64,000 bases of DNA, taken from the NCBI GenBank assembly GCA_037954325.1, contig JBBMNZ010000052.1, forward strand, positions 372,001 to 436,000, given 5' to 3'. This document shows, piece after piece, positions 22,387 through 36,506 of the stretch. Both the position numbers and the translations under genes were made by a program. The stretch's first letter is position 1. Each line of letters starts with the position of its first letter. Source of the stretch: Fistularia commersonii. Lineage: Eukaryota > Chordata > Actinopteri > Syngnathiformes > Fistulariidae. The notes under the pieces are model-generated. The model had not been told where the DNA came from. It searched no databases and saw nothing but the letters and a program-made list of their open reading frames with translations.

Positions 22387-24844
22387 TACCTTTTGAACCT
22401 TCGATGGGATTACACAGAATTTGACATATATTGTGCAGAATCTTGTCCTAAACAACATATTTCAACAGTAGAAACCAGCTTGATGAAATTCATTAGTTAT
22501 TTCCACTCCTAATCAAAAACGCTTCAACTCGGTGAGATAAGCACTTTTTGAACTAATGGCTGTATCTTTTGAACTTGTAGCTGGATTACCCTGAATTTTA
22601 CATTTTTTGTGCTGAATCATGTCCTGTACAACATATTTCAACAACAGAAACCAGCTTGATGAAATTAATTATTTATTTCCACTCCTAATCAAAAACTCTT
22701 CAACTCCGTGAGATAAGCACTTTTTGAACGAAAGGCTATATCTTTTGATCTTGACGCTGGATTACACTGAATTTGACATATTTTGCGTAGAATCATGTCC
22801 TAAAAAACATATTTCAACAGCAGAAACCAGCTTGATGAAATTCATTAGTTATTTCCACTTCTAATCAAAAACGCTTCAACCCGATAAGATAAACACTTTT
22901 TGAATGAATGGCTATCTGTTTTTAACCTGTGATGGGATTACACTGAATTTGACATATTTTGTGCAGAATCATGTCCTAAAAAACATATTTCAACATCAGA
23001 AACCAGCTAGATGAAATTCATTAGTTATTTCCACTCCTAATCAAAAATGCTTCAACTCGGTGAGATAAGTCCTTTATGAACGAATGGCTATATCTTTTGA
23101 ACCTGTGATGGGATTACACTGAAGTTGACATATTTTGTGCAGAATGATGTCCTACACAACATTTTTCAACGGCAGAAACCAGCTTGATGAAATTCATTTG
23201 TTATTTCCACTCCGAATCAAATACGCTTCAAGTTGGTGAGATAAAGTCTTTTTGAACGAATGGCTATATCTTTTGATCTTGACGCTGGATTACACTGAAT
23301 TTGACATATATTGTGCTGAATCATGTCCTAAACAACATATCTTAACAGCAGAAACCAGCTTGATGAAATTCATGAGTCATTTCCACTCAACATCAAAAAC
23401 CCTTCAACTCAGTGAGATAAGCACTTTTTGACCTTATGGATACATCTTTTGAACTTGTGGCTGGATTAACATGAATTTGACATATATTGTGCAGAATCAT
23501 GTTCTAAACAAGATATTTCAACAGCAGAAACCGGCTTGATGAAATTCATTGGTTATTTCCACTCCTAATCAAAAACGGTTCAACTCGGTGTGAAGACTTT
23601 TTGAACGAATGGCTATACCTTTTGAACGTTCGATGGGATTACACAGAATTTGACATATATTGTGCAGAATCTTGTCCTAAACAACATATTTCAACAATAG
23701 AAACCAGCTTGATGAAATTCATTAGTTATTTCCACTCCTAATCAAAAACGCTTCAACTCGGTGAGATAAGCACTTTTTGAACTAATGGCTGTATCTTTTG
23801 AACTTGTAGCTGGATTACCCTGAATTTTACATTTTTTGTGCTGAATCATGTCCTGTACAACATATTTCAACAACAGAAACCAGCTTGATGAAATTAATTA
23901 TTTATTTCCACTCCTAATCAAAAACTCTTCAACTCCGTGAGATAAGCACTTTTTGAACGAAAGGCTATATCTTTTGATCTTGACGCTGGATTACACTGAA
24001 TTTGACATATTTTGCGTAGAATCATGTCCTAAAAAACATATTTCAACAGCAGAAACCAGCTTGATGAAATTCATTAGTTATTTCCACTTCTAATCAAAAA
24101 CGCTTCAACCCGATAAGATAAACACTTTTTGAAGGAATGGCTATATGTTTTTAACCTGTGATGGGATTACACTGAATTTGACATATTTTGTGCAGAATCA
24201 TGTCCTAAAAAACATATTTCAACATCAGAAACCAGCTAGATGAAATTCATTAGTTATTTCCACTCCTAATCAAAAACGCTTCAACTCGGTGAGATAAGTC
24301 CTTTATGAACGAATGGCTATATCTTTTGAACCTGTGATGGGATTACACTGAAGTTGACATATTTTGTGCAGAATGATGTCCTACACAACATTTTTCAACG
24401 GCAGAAACCAGCTTGATGAAATTCATTCGTTATTTCCACTCCGAATCAAATACGCTTCAAGTTGGTGAGATAAAGTCTTTTTGAACGAATGGCTATATCT
24501 TTTGATCTTGACGCTGGATTACACTGAATTTGACATATATTGTGCAGAATCATGTCCTAAACAACATATCTTAACAGCAGAAACCAGCTTGATGAAATTC
24601 ATGAGTCATTTCCACTCAACATCAAAAACGCTTCAACTCAGTGAGATAAGCACTTTTTGACCTTATGGATACATCTTTTGAACTTGTGGCTGGATTAACA
24701 TGAATTTGACATATATTGTGCAGAATCATGTTCTAAACAAGATATTTCAACAGCAGAAACCGGCTTGATGAAATTCATTAGTTATTTCCACTCCTAATCA
24801 AAAACGGTTCAACTCGGTGTGAAGACTTTTTGAACGAATGGCTA
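22387..24844. repeat. D1-D2 pair in R1
   Basis: TACCTTTTGAAC landmarks lie at 22387 and 23616, again 1,229 bp apart. D1-specific and D2-specific variants are kept as in R0. Confidence 0.87.
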
Positions 24845-25830
24845 TATCTTTTTAACCTGTGATGGGATTACACTGAAATTGACATATATTGTGCAGAATC
24901 ATGTCCTAGACAACATATTTCAACAGTAGAAACCAGCTTAATGGAATTCGTTAGTTATTTCCACTCCTAATCAAAAACGCTTCAACTCGGTGAGATGAAG
25001 ACTTTTTGAACGAATGGCTTTATCTTTTTAACCTGTCATGGGATTACACTGAAATTGACATATATCGTGCAGAATCGTGTCCTAAACAACATATATCAAC
25101 AGCAGAAACCAGCATGATGAAATTCATTAGTTATTTCCACTCCTAATCAAAAACGATTTAACTCGATAAGATATGCAGTTTTTGACCTTATGGCTTTATC
25201 TTTTGAACTTGTGGCTGGATTACACTGAATTTGACATATATTGTACAAAATCATGTCCTATACAACATCTATCAACAGCAGAAACAGGCTTGGTGGAAAT
25301 CATTAGTCATTTCCACTCAAAAACAAAAAAAGCTTCAACTCAGTGAGATAATTACTTTTTTACCTTATGGCTATATCTTTTGAACTTATAGCTGGATTAC
25401 ACTGAATTTGACATATTGTGTGCAGAATATTGTCCTAAACAACATATTTCAACAGCAGAAACCAGATTAATGAAATTCATTAGTTATTTCATCTCCTAAT
25501 CAATAACGCTTCAACTCAGTGAGAAAAGCACTTTTTTAACGAATGGCTATATATTTTGATCTTGTAGCTGGGTTACACTGAATTTGACATATATTGTGCA
25601 GAATCATGTTCTAAACAAGATATTTCAACAGCAGAAACCGGCTTGATGAAATTCATTAGTTATTTCCACTACTAGTCAAAAACGCTTCAAGTCAGTGATA
25701 TAAGAACTTTTTGAACGAATGGCTATATCTTTTGAATTTGTACCTGGATTACACTGAATTTGACATATTTTGTGCAGAATCATGTCCGAAACAACATATT
25801 TCCACAGCAAAAACCAGCTTAATGAAATTC

Positions 25831-25842
25831 TTTTTTTTTTTT
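25831..25842. repeat. T12 tract in R2
   Basis: Same monomer variant and length as in R1. Confidence 0.92.
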
Positions 25843-26254
25843 CCACTCCTAATCAAAAACGCTTCAACTCAGTGAGATTAAGACTTTTTGAACGAATGGA
25901 TATATCTTTTGAACCTGCGATGGGATCACACTGAATTTGACATATATTGTGCAGAATCTTGTCCTAAAAAACATATATCAACAGCAAAAACCAGCATATT
26001 GAAATTCATTAGTTATTTCAACTCCAACTCAAAAACGCTTCAACTCGGTGAGATGAGCAGTTTTCGAACGAATGGCTATATCTTTTGATCTTGTCGCTGG
26101 ATTACACTGAATTTGACATATATTGTACAGAATCATGTCCTATACAACATCTATCAACAGCAGAAAAAGGCTTGGTGAAATTCAATAGTTATTTCCTCTC
26201 TTAATCAAAAACGCTTCAACTCGATAAGATAAGAACTTTTTGAACGAATGGCTA

Positions 26255-28713
26255 TACCTTTTGAACCTTCGATGGGATTACACAGAATTTGACATATATT
26301 GTGCAGAATCTTGTCCTAAACAACATATTTCAACAGTAGAAACCAGCTTGATGAAATTCATTAGTTATTTCCACTCCTAATCAAAAACGCTTCAACTCGG
26401 TGAGATAAGCACTTTTTGAACTAATGGCTGTATCTTTTGAACTTGTAGCTGGATTACCCTGAATTTTACATTTTTTGTGCTGAATCATGTCCTGTACAAC
26501 ATATTTCAACAACAGAAACCAGCTTGATGAAATTAATTATTTATTTCCACTCCTAATCAAAAACTCTTCAACTCCGTGAGATAAGCACTTTTTGAACGAA
26601 AGGCTATATCTTTTGATCTTGACGCTGGATTACACTGAATTTGACATATTTTGCGTAGAATCATGTCCTAAAAAACATATTTCAACAGCAGAAACCAGCT
26701 TGATGAAATTCATTAGTTATTTCCACTTCTAATCAAAAACGCTTCAACCCGATAAGATAAACACTTTTTGAACGAATGGCTATCTGTTTTTAACCTGTGA
26801 TGGGATTACACTGAATTTGACATATTTTGTGCAGAATCATGTCCTAAAAAACATATTTCAACATCAGAAACCAGCTAGATGAAATTCATTAGTTATTTCC
26901 ACTCCTAATCAAAAACGCTTCAACTCGGTGAGATAAGTCCTTTATGAACGAATGGCTATATCTTTTGAACCTGTGATGGGATTACACTGAAGTTGACATA
27001 TTTTGTGCAGAATGATGTCCTACACAACATTTTTCAACGGCAGAAACCAGCTTGATTAAATTCATTTGTTATTTCCACTCCGAATCAAATACGCTTCAAG
27101 TTGGTGAGATAAAGTCTTTTTGAACGAATGGCTATATCTTTTGATCTTGACGCTGGATTACACTGAATTTGACATATATTGTGCTGAATCATGTCCTAAA
27201 CAACATATCTTAACAGCAGAAACCAGCTTGATGAAATTCATGAGTCATTTCCACTCAACATCAAAAACCCTTCAACTCAGTGAGATAAGCACTTTTTGAC
27301 CTTATGGATACATCTTTTGAACTTGTGGCTGGATTAACATGAATTTGACATATATTGTGCAGAATCATGTTCTAAACAAGATATTTCAACAGCAAAAACC
27401 GGCTTGATGAAATTCATTAGTTATTTCCACTCCTAATCAAAAACGGTTCAACTCGGTGTGAAGACTTTTTGAACGAATGGCTATACCTTTTGAACGTTCG
27501 ATTGGATTACACAGAATTTGACATATATTGTGCAGAATCTTGTCCTAAACAACATATTTCAACAGTAGAAACCAGCTTGATGAAATTCATTAGTTATTTC
27601 CACTCCTAATCAAAAACGCTTCAACTCGGTGAGATAAGCACTTTTTGTTACTAATGGCTGTATCTTTTGAACTTGTAGCTGGATTACCCTGAATTTTACA
27701 ATTTTTGTGCTGAATCATGTCCTGTACAACATATTTCAACAACAGAAACCAGCTTGATGAAATTAATTATTTATTTCCACTCCTAATCAAAAACTCTTCA
27801 ACTCCGTGAGATAAGCACTTTTTGAACGAAAGGCTATATCTTTTGATCTTGACGCTGGATTACACTGAATTTGACATATTTTGCGTAGAATCATGTCCTA
27901 AAAAACATATTTCAACAGCAGAAACCAGCTTGATGAAATTCATTAGTTATTTCCACTTCTAATCAAAAACGCTTCAACCCGATAAGATAAACACTTTTTG
28001 AACGAATGGCTATATGTTTTTAACCTGTGATGGGATTACACTGAATTTGACATATTTTGTGCAGAATCATGTCCTAAAAAACATATTTCAACATCAGAAA
28101 CCAGCTAGATGAAATTCATTAGTTATTTCCACTCCTAATCAAAAACGCTTCAACTCGGTGAGATAAGTCCTTTATGAACGAATGGCTATATCTTTTGAAC
28201 CTGTGATGGGATTACACTGAAGTTGACATATTTTGTGCAGAATGATGTCCTACACAACATTTTTCAACGGCAGAAACCAGCTTGATGAAATTAATTCGTT
28301 ATTTCCACTCCGAATCAAATACGCTTCAAGTTGGTGAGATAAAGTCTTTTTGAACGAATGGCTATATCTTTTGATCTTGACGCTGGATTACACTGAATTT
28401 GACATATATTGTGCAGAATCATGTCCTAAACAACATATCTTAACAGCAGAAACCAGCTTGATGAAATTCATGAGTCATTTCCACTCAACATCAAAAACGC
28501 TTCAACTCAGTGAGATAAGCACTTTTTGACCTTATGGATACATCTTTTGAACTTGTGGCTGGATTAACATGAATTTGACATATATTGTGCAGAATCATGT
28601 TCTAAACAAGATATTTCAACAGCAGAAACCGGCTTGATGAAATTCATTAGTTATTTCCACTCCTAATCAAAAACGGTTCAACTCGGTGTGAAGAATTTTT
28701 GAACGAATGGCTA
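26255..28713. repeat. D1-D2 pair in R2
   Basis: Landmarks at 26255 and 27484 keep the 1,229 bp spacing. The D2 copy holds the private TTTTACAATTTTTG and GAAGAATTTTTG variants and a GATTGGATTAC variant near 27,500. Confidence 0.87.
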
Positions 28714-29696
28714 TATCTTTTTAACCTGTGATGGGATTACACTGAAATTGACATATATTGTGCAGAATCATGTCCTAGACAACATATTTCAACAGTAGAA
28801 ACCAGCTTAATGGAATTCGTTAGTTATTTCCACTCCTAATCAAAAACGCTTCAACTCGGTGAGATGAAGACTTTTTGAACGAATGGCTTTATCTTTTTAA
28901 CCTGTGATGGGATTACACTGAAATTGACATATATCGTGCAGAATCGTGTCCTAAACAACATATATCAACAGCAGAAACCAGCATGATGAAATTCATTAGT
29001 TATTTCCACTCCTAATCAAAAACGATTTAACTCGATAAGATATGCAGTTTTTGACCTTATGGCTTTATCTTTTGAACTTGTGGCTGGATTACACTGAATT
29101 TGACATATATTGTACAAAATCATGTCCTATACAACATCTATCAACAGCAGAAACAGGCTTGGTGGAAATCATTAGTCATTTCCACTCAAAAACAAAAAAA
29201 GCTTCAACTCAGTGAGATAATTACTTTTTTACCTTATGGCTATATCTTTTGAACTTATAGCTGGATTACACTGAATTTGACATATTGTGTGCAGAATATT
29301 GTCCTAAACAACATATTTCAACAGCAGAAACCAGATTAATGAAATTCATTAGTTATTTCATCTCCTAATCAATAACGCTTCAACTCAGTGAGAAAAGCAC
29401 TTTTTTAACGAATGGCTATATATTTTGATCTTGTAGCTGGGTTACACTGAATTTGACATATATTGTGCAGAATCATGTTCTAAACAAGATATTTCAACAG
29501 CAGAAACCGGCTTGATGAAATTCATTAGTTATTTCCACTACTAGTCAAAAACGCTTCAAGTCAGTGATATAAGAACTTTTTGAACGAATGGCTATATCTT
29601 TTGAATTTGTACCTGGATTACACTGAATTTGACATATTTTGTGCAGAATCATGTCCGAAACAACATATTTCCACAGCAAAAACCAGCTTAATGAAA

Positions 29697-29710
29697 TTTT
29701 TTTTTTTTTT
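29697..29710. repeat. T14 tract in R3
   Basis: The C before the run has become T, merging it with the preceding TT. Allowing for that, the original run lost one T. Confidence 0.9.
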
Positions 29711-30122
29711 CCACTCCTAATCAAAAACGCTTCAACTCAGTGAGATTAAGACTTTTTGAACGAATGGATATATCTTTTGAACCTGCGATGGGATCACACT
29801 GAATTTGACATATATTGTGCAGAATCTTGTCCTAAAAAACATATATCAACAGCAAAAACCAGCATATTGAAATTCATTAGTTATTTCAACTCCAACTCAA
29901 AAACGCTTCAACTCGGTGAGATGAGCAGTTTTCGAACGAATGGCTATATCTTTTGATCTTGTCGCTGGATTACACTGAATTTGACATATATTGTACAGAA
30001 TCATGTCCTATACAACATCTATCAACAGCAGAAAAAGGCTTGGTGAAATTCAATAGTTATTTCCTCTCTTAATCAAAAACGCTTCAACTCGATAAGATAA
30101 GAACTTTTTGAACGAATGGCTA

Positions 30123-31351
30123 TACCTTTTGAACCTTCGATGGGATTACACAGAATTTGACATATATTGTGCAGAATCTTGTCCTAAACAACATATTTCA
30201 ACAGTAGAAACCAGCTTGATGAAATTCATTAGTTATTTCCACTCCTAATCAAAAACGCTTCAACTCGGTGAGATAAGCACTTTTTGAACTAATGGCTGTA
30301 TCTTTTGAACTTGTAGCTGGATTACCCTGAATTTTACATTTTTTGTGCTGAATCATGTCCTGTACAACATATTTCAACAACAGAAACCAGCTTGATGAAA
30401 TTAATTATTTATTTCCACTCCTAATCAAAAACTCTTCAACTCCGTGAGATAAGCACTTTTTGAACGAAAGGCTATATCTTTTGATCTTGACGCTGGATTA
30501 CACTGAATTTGACATATTTTGCGTAGAATCATGTCCTAAAAAACATATTTCAACAGCAGAAACCAGCTTGATGAAATTCATTAGTTATTTCCACTTCTAA
30601 TCAAAAACGCTTCAACCCGATAAGATAAACACTTTTTGAACGAATGGCTATCTGTTTTTAACCTGTGATGGGATTACACTGAATTTGACATATTTTGTGC
30701 AGAATCATGTCCTAAAAAACATATTTCAACATCAGAAACCAGCTAGATGAAATTCATTAGTTATTTCCACTCCTAATCAAAAACGCTTCAACTCGGTGAG
30801 ATAAGTCCTTTATGAACGAATGGCTATATCTTTTGAACCTGTGATGGGATTACACTGAAGTTGACATATTTTGTGCAGAATGATGTCCTACACAACATTT
30901 TTCAACGGCAGAAACCAGCTTGATTAAATTCATTTGTTATTTCCACTCCGAATCAAATACGCTTCAAGTTGGTGAGATAAAGTCTTTTTGAACGAATGGC
31001 TATATCTTTTGATCTTGACGCTGGATTACACTGAATTTGACATATATTGTGCTGAATCATGTCCTAAACAACATATCTTAACAGCAGAAACCAGCTTGAT
31101 GAAATTCATGAGTCATTTCCACTCAACATCAAAAACGCTTCAACTCAGTGAGATAAGCACTTTTTGACCTTATGGATACATCTTTTGAACTTGTGGCTGG
31201 ATTAACATGAATTTGACATATATTGTGCAGAATCATGTTCTAAACAAGATATTTCAACAGCAGAAACCGGCTTGATGAAATTCATTAGTTATTTCCACTC
31301 CTAATCAAAAACGGTTCAACTCGGTGTGAAGAATTTTTGAACGAATGGCTA
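30123..31351. repeat. Chimeric single D block in R3
   Basis: The left part has D1 markers (GAACCTTCG, GGCTATCTGTTTTT, TTGATTAAATTCATTTG, TGTGCTGAATC at 31,048-31,058). The right part has D2 markers (AAAACGCTTC at 31,132 and GAAGAATTTTTG at 31,328). The switch lies between about 31,052 and 31,136. This is the expected product of D1-D2 unequal exchange removing one 7-monomer block. Confidence 0.87.
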
Positions 31352-31679
31352 TATCTTTTTAACCTGTGATGGGATTACACTGAAATTGACATATATTGTG
31401 CAGAATCATGTCCTAGACAACATATTTCAACAGTAGAAACCAGCTTAATGGAATTCGTTAGTTATTTCCACTCCTAATCAAAAACGCTTCAACTCGGTGA
31501 GATGAAGACTTTTTGAACGAATGGCTTTATCTTTTTAACCTGTGATGGGATTACACTGAAATTGACATATATCGTGCAGAATCGTGTCCTAAACAACATA
31601 TATCAACAGCAGAAACCAGCATGATGAAATTCATTAGTTATTTCCACTCCTAATCAAAAACGATTTAACTCGATAAGAT

Positions 31680-32920
31680 ATGCAGTTTTTGACCTTATGG
31701 CTTTATCTTTTGAACTTGTGGCTGGATTACACTGAATTTGACATATATTGTACAAAATCATGTCCTATACAACATCTATCAACAGCAGAAACAGGCTTGG
31801 TGGAAATCATTAGTCATTTCCACTCAAAAACAAAAAAGCTTCAACTCAGTGAGATAATTACTTTTTTACCTTATGGCTATATCTTTTGAACTTATAGCTG
31901 AATTACACTGAATTTCACATATATTGTGCAGAATCATGTCCTAAACAACATATATCAACAGCAAAAACCAGCATATTGAAATTCATTAGTTACTTCCACT
32001 CCAACTCAAAAACGATTTAACTCGATAATATAAGTAGTTTTTGACCTTATGGCTATATCTTTTGAACTTGTAGTTGGATTACACTGAATTTGACATATTT
32101 TGTGCAGAATATTGTCCTAAACAACATATTTCAACAGCAGAAACCAGATTAATGAAATTCATTAGTTATTTCCACTCCTAATCAATAACGCTTCAACTCG
32201 GTGAGAAAAGCACTTTTTTTCCGAATGGCTATATATTTTGATCTTGTAGCTGGGTTACACTGAATTTGACATATATTATGCAGAATCATGTTCTAAACAA
32301 GATATTTCAACAGCAGAAACCGGCTTAATGAAATTCATTAGTTATTTCCACTACTAGTCAAAAACGCTTCAAGTCAGTGATATAAGAACTTTTTGAACGA
32401 ATGGTTATATCTTTTGAATTTGTACCTGGATTAAACTGAATTTGACATATTTTGTGCAGAATCATGTCCGAAACAACATATTTCCACAGCAGAAACCAGC
32501 TTAATGAAATTCTTTTTTTTTTCCACTCCTAATCAAAAACGCTTCAACTCAGTGAGATGATGATTTTTTGAACGAATGGATACATCTTTTGAACCTGTGA
32601 TGCGATCACATTGAATTTGACATATATTGTGCAGAATCTTGTCCTAAACAACATATATCAACAGCAGAAACCAGCATGATGAAATTGATTAGTTATTTCC
32701 ACTCCAACTCAAAAAAGATTTAACTCTGTAAGATAAGCACTTTTTGACCTTATGGCTATATCTTTTGAACTTGTAGCTGGATTACACAAAATTTGACATG
32801 TATTGTGCAGAATCATGTTCTAAACAACATATGTCAACAGCAAAAACCAACTTGGTGAAATTCATTAGTTATTTCCACTCTTAATCAAAAACGCTTCAAC
32901 CCGATAAGATAAGCACTTTT
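31680..32920. repeat. E segment, copy 1
   Basis: About seven monomers repeat at 37,478-38,718 (offset 5,798 bp, 33 monomers). Markers are GAATTTCACATAT, ATAATATAAGTAG, CACTTTTTTTCCGAATGG, CCACTACTAGTC and a ten-base T-run. At about 32,920 the sequence jumps to CTAATGGCTGTATC, the R2 D2 sequence of 27,651. Confidence 0.87.
32513..32522. repeat. T10 tract in E copy 1
   Basis: This is a shorter version of the same replacement, shared with the copy at 38311. Confidence 0.92.
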
Positions 32921-34315
32921 TGAACTAATGGCTGTATCTTTTGAACTTGTAGCTGGATTACCCTGAATTTTACAATTTTTGTGCTGAATCATGTCCTGTA
33001 CAACATATTTCAACAACAGAAACCAGCTTGATGAAATTAATTATTTATTTCCACTCCTAATCAAAAACTCTTCAACTCCGTGAGATAAGCACTTTTTGAA
33101 CGAAAGGCTATATCTTTTGATCTTGACGCTGGATTACACTGAATTTGACATATTTTGCGTAGAATCATGTCCTAAAAAACATATTTCAACAGCAGAAACC
33201 AGCTTGATGAAATTCATTAGTTATTTCCACTTCTAATCAAAAACGCTTCAACCCGATAAGATAAACACTTTTTGAACGAATGGCTATATGTTTTTAACCT
33301 GTGATGGGATTACACTGAATTTGACATATTTTGTGCAGAATCATGTCCTAAAAAACATATTTCAACATCAGAAACCAGCTAGATGAAATTCATTAGTTAT
33401 TTCCACTCCTAATCAAAAACGCTTCAACTCGGTGAGATAAGTCCTTTATGAACGAATGGCTATATCTTTTGAACCTGTGATGGGATTACACTGAAGTTGA
33501 CATATTTTGTGCAGAATGATGTCCTACACAACATTTTTCAACGGCAGAAACCAGCTTGATGAAATTCATTCGTTATTTCCACTCCGAATCAAATACGCTT
33601 CAAGTTGGTGAGATAAAGTCTTTTTGAACGAATGGCTATATCTTTTGATCTTGACGCTGGATTACACTGAATTTGACATATATTGTGCAGAATCATGTCC
33701 TAAACAACATATCTTAACAGCAGAAACCAGCTTGATGAAATTCATGAGTCATTTCCACTCAACATCAAAAACGCTTCAACTCAGTGAGATAAGCACTTTT
33801 TGACCTTATGGATACATCTTTTGAACTTGTGGCTGGATTAACATGAATTTGACATATATTGTGCAGAATCATGTTCTAAACAAGATATTTCAACAGCAGA
33901 AACCGGCTTGATGAAATTCATTAGTTATTTCCACTCCTAATCAAAAACGGTTCAACTCGGTGTGAAGAATTTTTGAACGAATGGCTATATCTTTTTAACC
34001 TGTGATGGGATTACACTGAAATTGACATATATTGTGCAGAATCATGTCCTAGACAACATATTTCAACAGTAGAAACCAGCTTAATGGAATTCGTTAGTTA
34101 TTTCCACTCCTAATCAAAAACGCTTCAACTCGGTGAGATGAAGACTTTTTGAACGAATGGCTTTATCTTTTTAACCTGTGATGGGATTACACTGAAATTG
34201 ACATATATCGTGCAGAATCGTGTCCTAAACAACATATATCAACAGCAGAAACCAGCATGATGAAATTCATTAGTTATTTCCACTCCTAATCAAAAACGAT
34301 TTAACTCGATAAGAT
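32921..34315. repeat. Copy of R2 sequence 27,647-29,041
   Basis: The offset is 5,274 bp (30 monomers). The private R2 variants TTTTACAATTTTTG (32,968) and GAAGAATTTTTG (33,964) are both present. That ties this copy to the second D block of R2 rather than to R0 or R1. Confidence 0.87.
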
Positions 34316-34925
34316 ATGCAGTTTTTGACCTTATGGCTTTATCTTTTGAACTTGTGGCTGGATTACACTGAATTTGACATATATTGTACAAAATCATGTC
34401 CTATACAACATCTATCAACAGCAGAAACAGGCTTGGTGGAAATCATTAGTCATTTCCACTCAAAAACAAAAAAGCTTCAACTCAGTGAGATAATTACTTT
34501 TTTACCTTATGGCTATATCTTTTGAACTTATAGCTGAATTACACTGAATTTCACATATATTGTGCAGAATCATGTCCTAAACAACATATATCAACAGCAA
34601 AAACCAGCATATTGAAATTCATTAGTTACTTCCACTCCAACTCAAAAACGATTTAACTCGATAATATAAGTAGTTTTTGACCTTATGGCTATATCTTTTG
34701 AACTTGTAGTTGGATTACACTGAATTTGACATATTTTGTGCAGAATATTGTCCTAAACAACATATTTCAACAGCAGAAACCAGATTAATGAAATTCATTA
34801 GTTATTTCCACTCCTAATCAATAACGCTTCAACTCGGTGAGAAAAGCACTTTTTTTCCGAATGGCTATATATTTTGATCTTGTAGCTGGGTTACACTGAA
34901 TTTGACATATATTATGCAGAATCAT
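33345..34925. repeat. S1: 1,581 bp 9-monomer unit
   Basis: This is the first of three tandem 9-monomer units; the GCAGTTTTTGACC landmark lies at 34316, 35897 and 37478. The unit joins the end of a D2-derived segment to the first part of E. The repeat junction is TTATGCAGAATCATGTCC followed by TAAAAAACATATTTCAAC. Confidence 0.9.
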
Positions 34926-36506
34926 GTCCTAAAAAACATATTTCAACATCAGAAACCAGCTAGATGAAATTCATTAGTTATTTCCACTCCTAATCAAAAA
35001 CGCTTCAACTCGGTGAGATAAGTCCTTTATGAACGAATGGCTATATCTTTTGAACCTGTGATGGGATTACACTGAAGTTGACATATTTTGTGCAGAATGA
35101 TGTCCTACACAACATTTTTCAACGGCAGAAACCAGCTTGATGAAATTCATTCGTTATTTCCACTCCGAATCAAATACGCTTCAAGTTGGTGAGATAAAGT
35201 CTTTTTGAACGAATGGCTATATCTTTTGATCTTGACGCTGGATTACACTGAATTTGACATATATTGTGCAGAATCATGTCCTAAACAACATATCTTAACA
35301 GCAGAAACCAGCTTGATGAAATTCATGAGTCATTTCCACTCAACATCAAAAACGCTTCAACTCAGTGAGATAAGCACTTTTTGACCTTATGGATACATCT
35401 TTTGAACTTGTGGCTGGATTAACATGAATTTGACATATATTGTGCAGAATCATGTTCTAAACAAGATATTTCAACAGCAGAAACCGGCTTGATGAAATTC
35501 ATTAGTTATTTCCACTCCTAATCAAAAACGGTTCAACTCGGTGTGAAGAATTTTTGAACGAATGGCTATATCTTTTTAACCTGTGATGGGATTACACTGA
35601 AATTGACATATATTGTGCAGAATCATGTCCTAGACAACATATTTCAACAGTAGAAACCAGCTTAATGGAATTCGTTAGTTATTTCCACTCCTAATCAAAA
35701 ACGCTTCAACTCGGTGAGATGAAGACTTTTTGAACGAATGGCTTTATCTTTTTAACCTGTGATGGGATTACACTGAAATTGACATATATCGTGCAGAATC
35801 GTGTCCTAAACAACATATATCAACAGCAGAAACCAGCATGATGAAATTCATTAGTTATTTCCACTCCTAATCAAAAACGATTTAACTCGATAAGATATGC
35901 AGTTTTTGACCTTATGGCTTTATCTTTTGAACTTGTGGCTGGATTACACTGAATTTGACATATATTGTACAAAATCATGTCCTATACAACATCTATCAAC
36001 AGCAGAAACAGGCTTGGTGGAAATCATTAGTCATTTCCACTCAAAAACAAAAAAGCTTCAACTCAGTGAGATAATTACTTTTTTACCTTATGGCTATATC
36101 TTTTGAACTTATAGCTGAATTACACTGAATTTCACATATATTGTGCAGAATCATGTCCTAAACAACATATATCAACAGCAAAAACCAGCATATTGAAATT
36201 CATTAGTTACTTCCACTCCAACTCAAAAACGATTTAACTCGATAATATAAGTAGTTTTTGACCTTATGGCTATATCTTTTGAACTTGTAGTTGGATTACA
36301 CTGAATTTGACATATTTTGTGCAGAATATTGTCCTAAACAACATATTTCAACAGCAGAAACCAGATTAATGAAATTCATTAGTTATTTCCACTCCTAATC
36401 AATAACGCTTCAACTCGGTGAGAAAAGCACTTTTTTTCCGAATGGCTATATATTTTGATCTTGTAGCTGGGTTACACTGAATTTGACATATATTATGCAG
36501 AATCAT
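34926..36506. repeat. S2: 1,581 bp 9-monomer unit
   Basis: I saw no difference from S1 or S3 on reading. Its junctions with both neighbours are the same TTATGCAGAATCATGTCC seam, so one unequal exchange followed by re-amplification is enough. Confidence 0.9.

Larger units (their letters stand above)
21306..25172. repeat. R1: 22-monomer HOR unit
   Basis: R units repeat at ~3,868 bp; the landmark ATGGATATATC lies at 22020+8, 25888+8 and 29756+8. 3,868/22 is 175.8. R1 contains two D blocks at 22,387-23,615 and 23,616-24,844. It has six A bases in CAAAAAAGC near 21,462, whereas R2 and R3 have seven. Confidence 0.9.
25173..29041. repeat. R2: 22-monomer HOR unit
   Basis: This is the tandem copy of R1 with very few differences. 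Private marks are CTTTTTGTTACTAATGG near 27,641 (one base longer than R1), TTTTACAATTTTTG near 27,695 and GAAGAATTTTTG near 28,690. Two of these marks reappear further right and trace the source of later copies. Confidence 0.9.
29042..31679. repeat. R3: shortened R unit (one D block lost)
   Basis: R3 is about 1,230 bp shorter than R1 and R2, which equals one D block, leaving 15 monomers. The T-run monomer has C changed to T here, giving 14 T bases (29697-29710). The remaining D block is a D1/D2 chimera. Confidence 0.88.
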
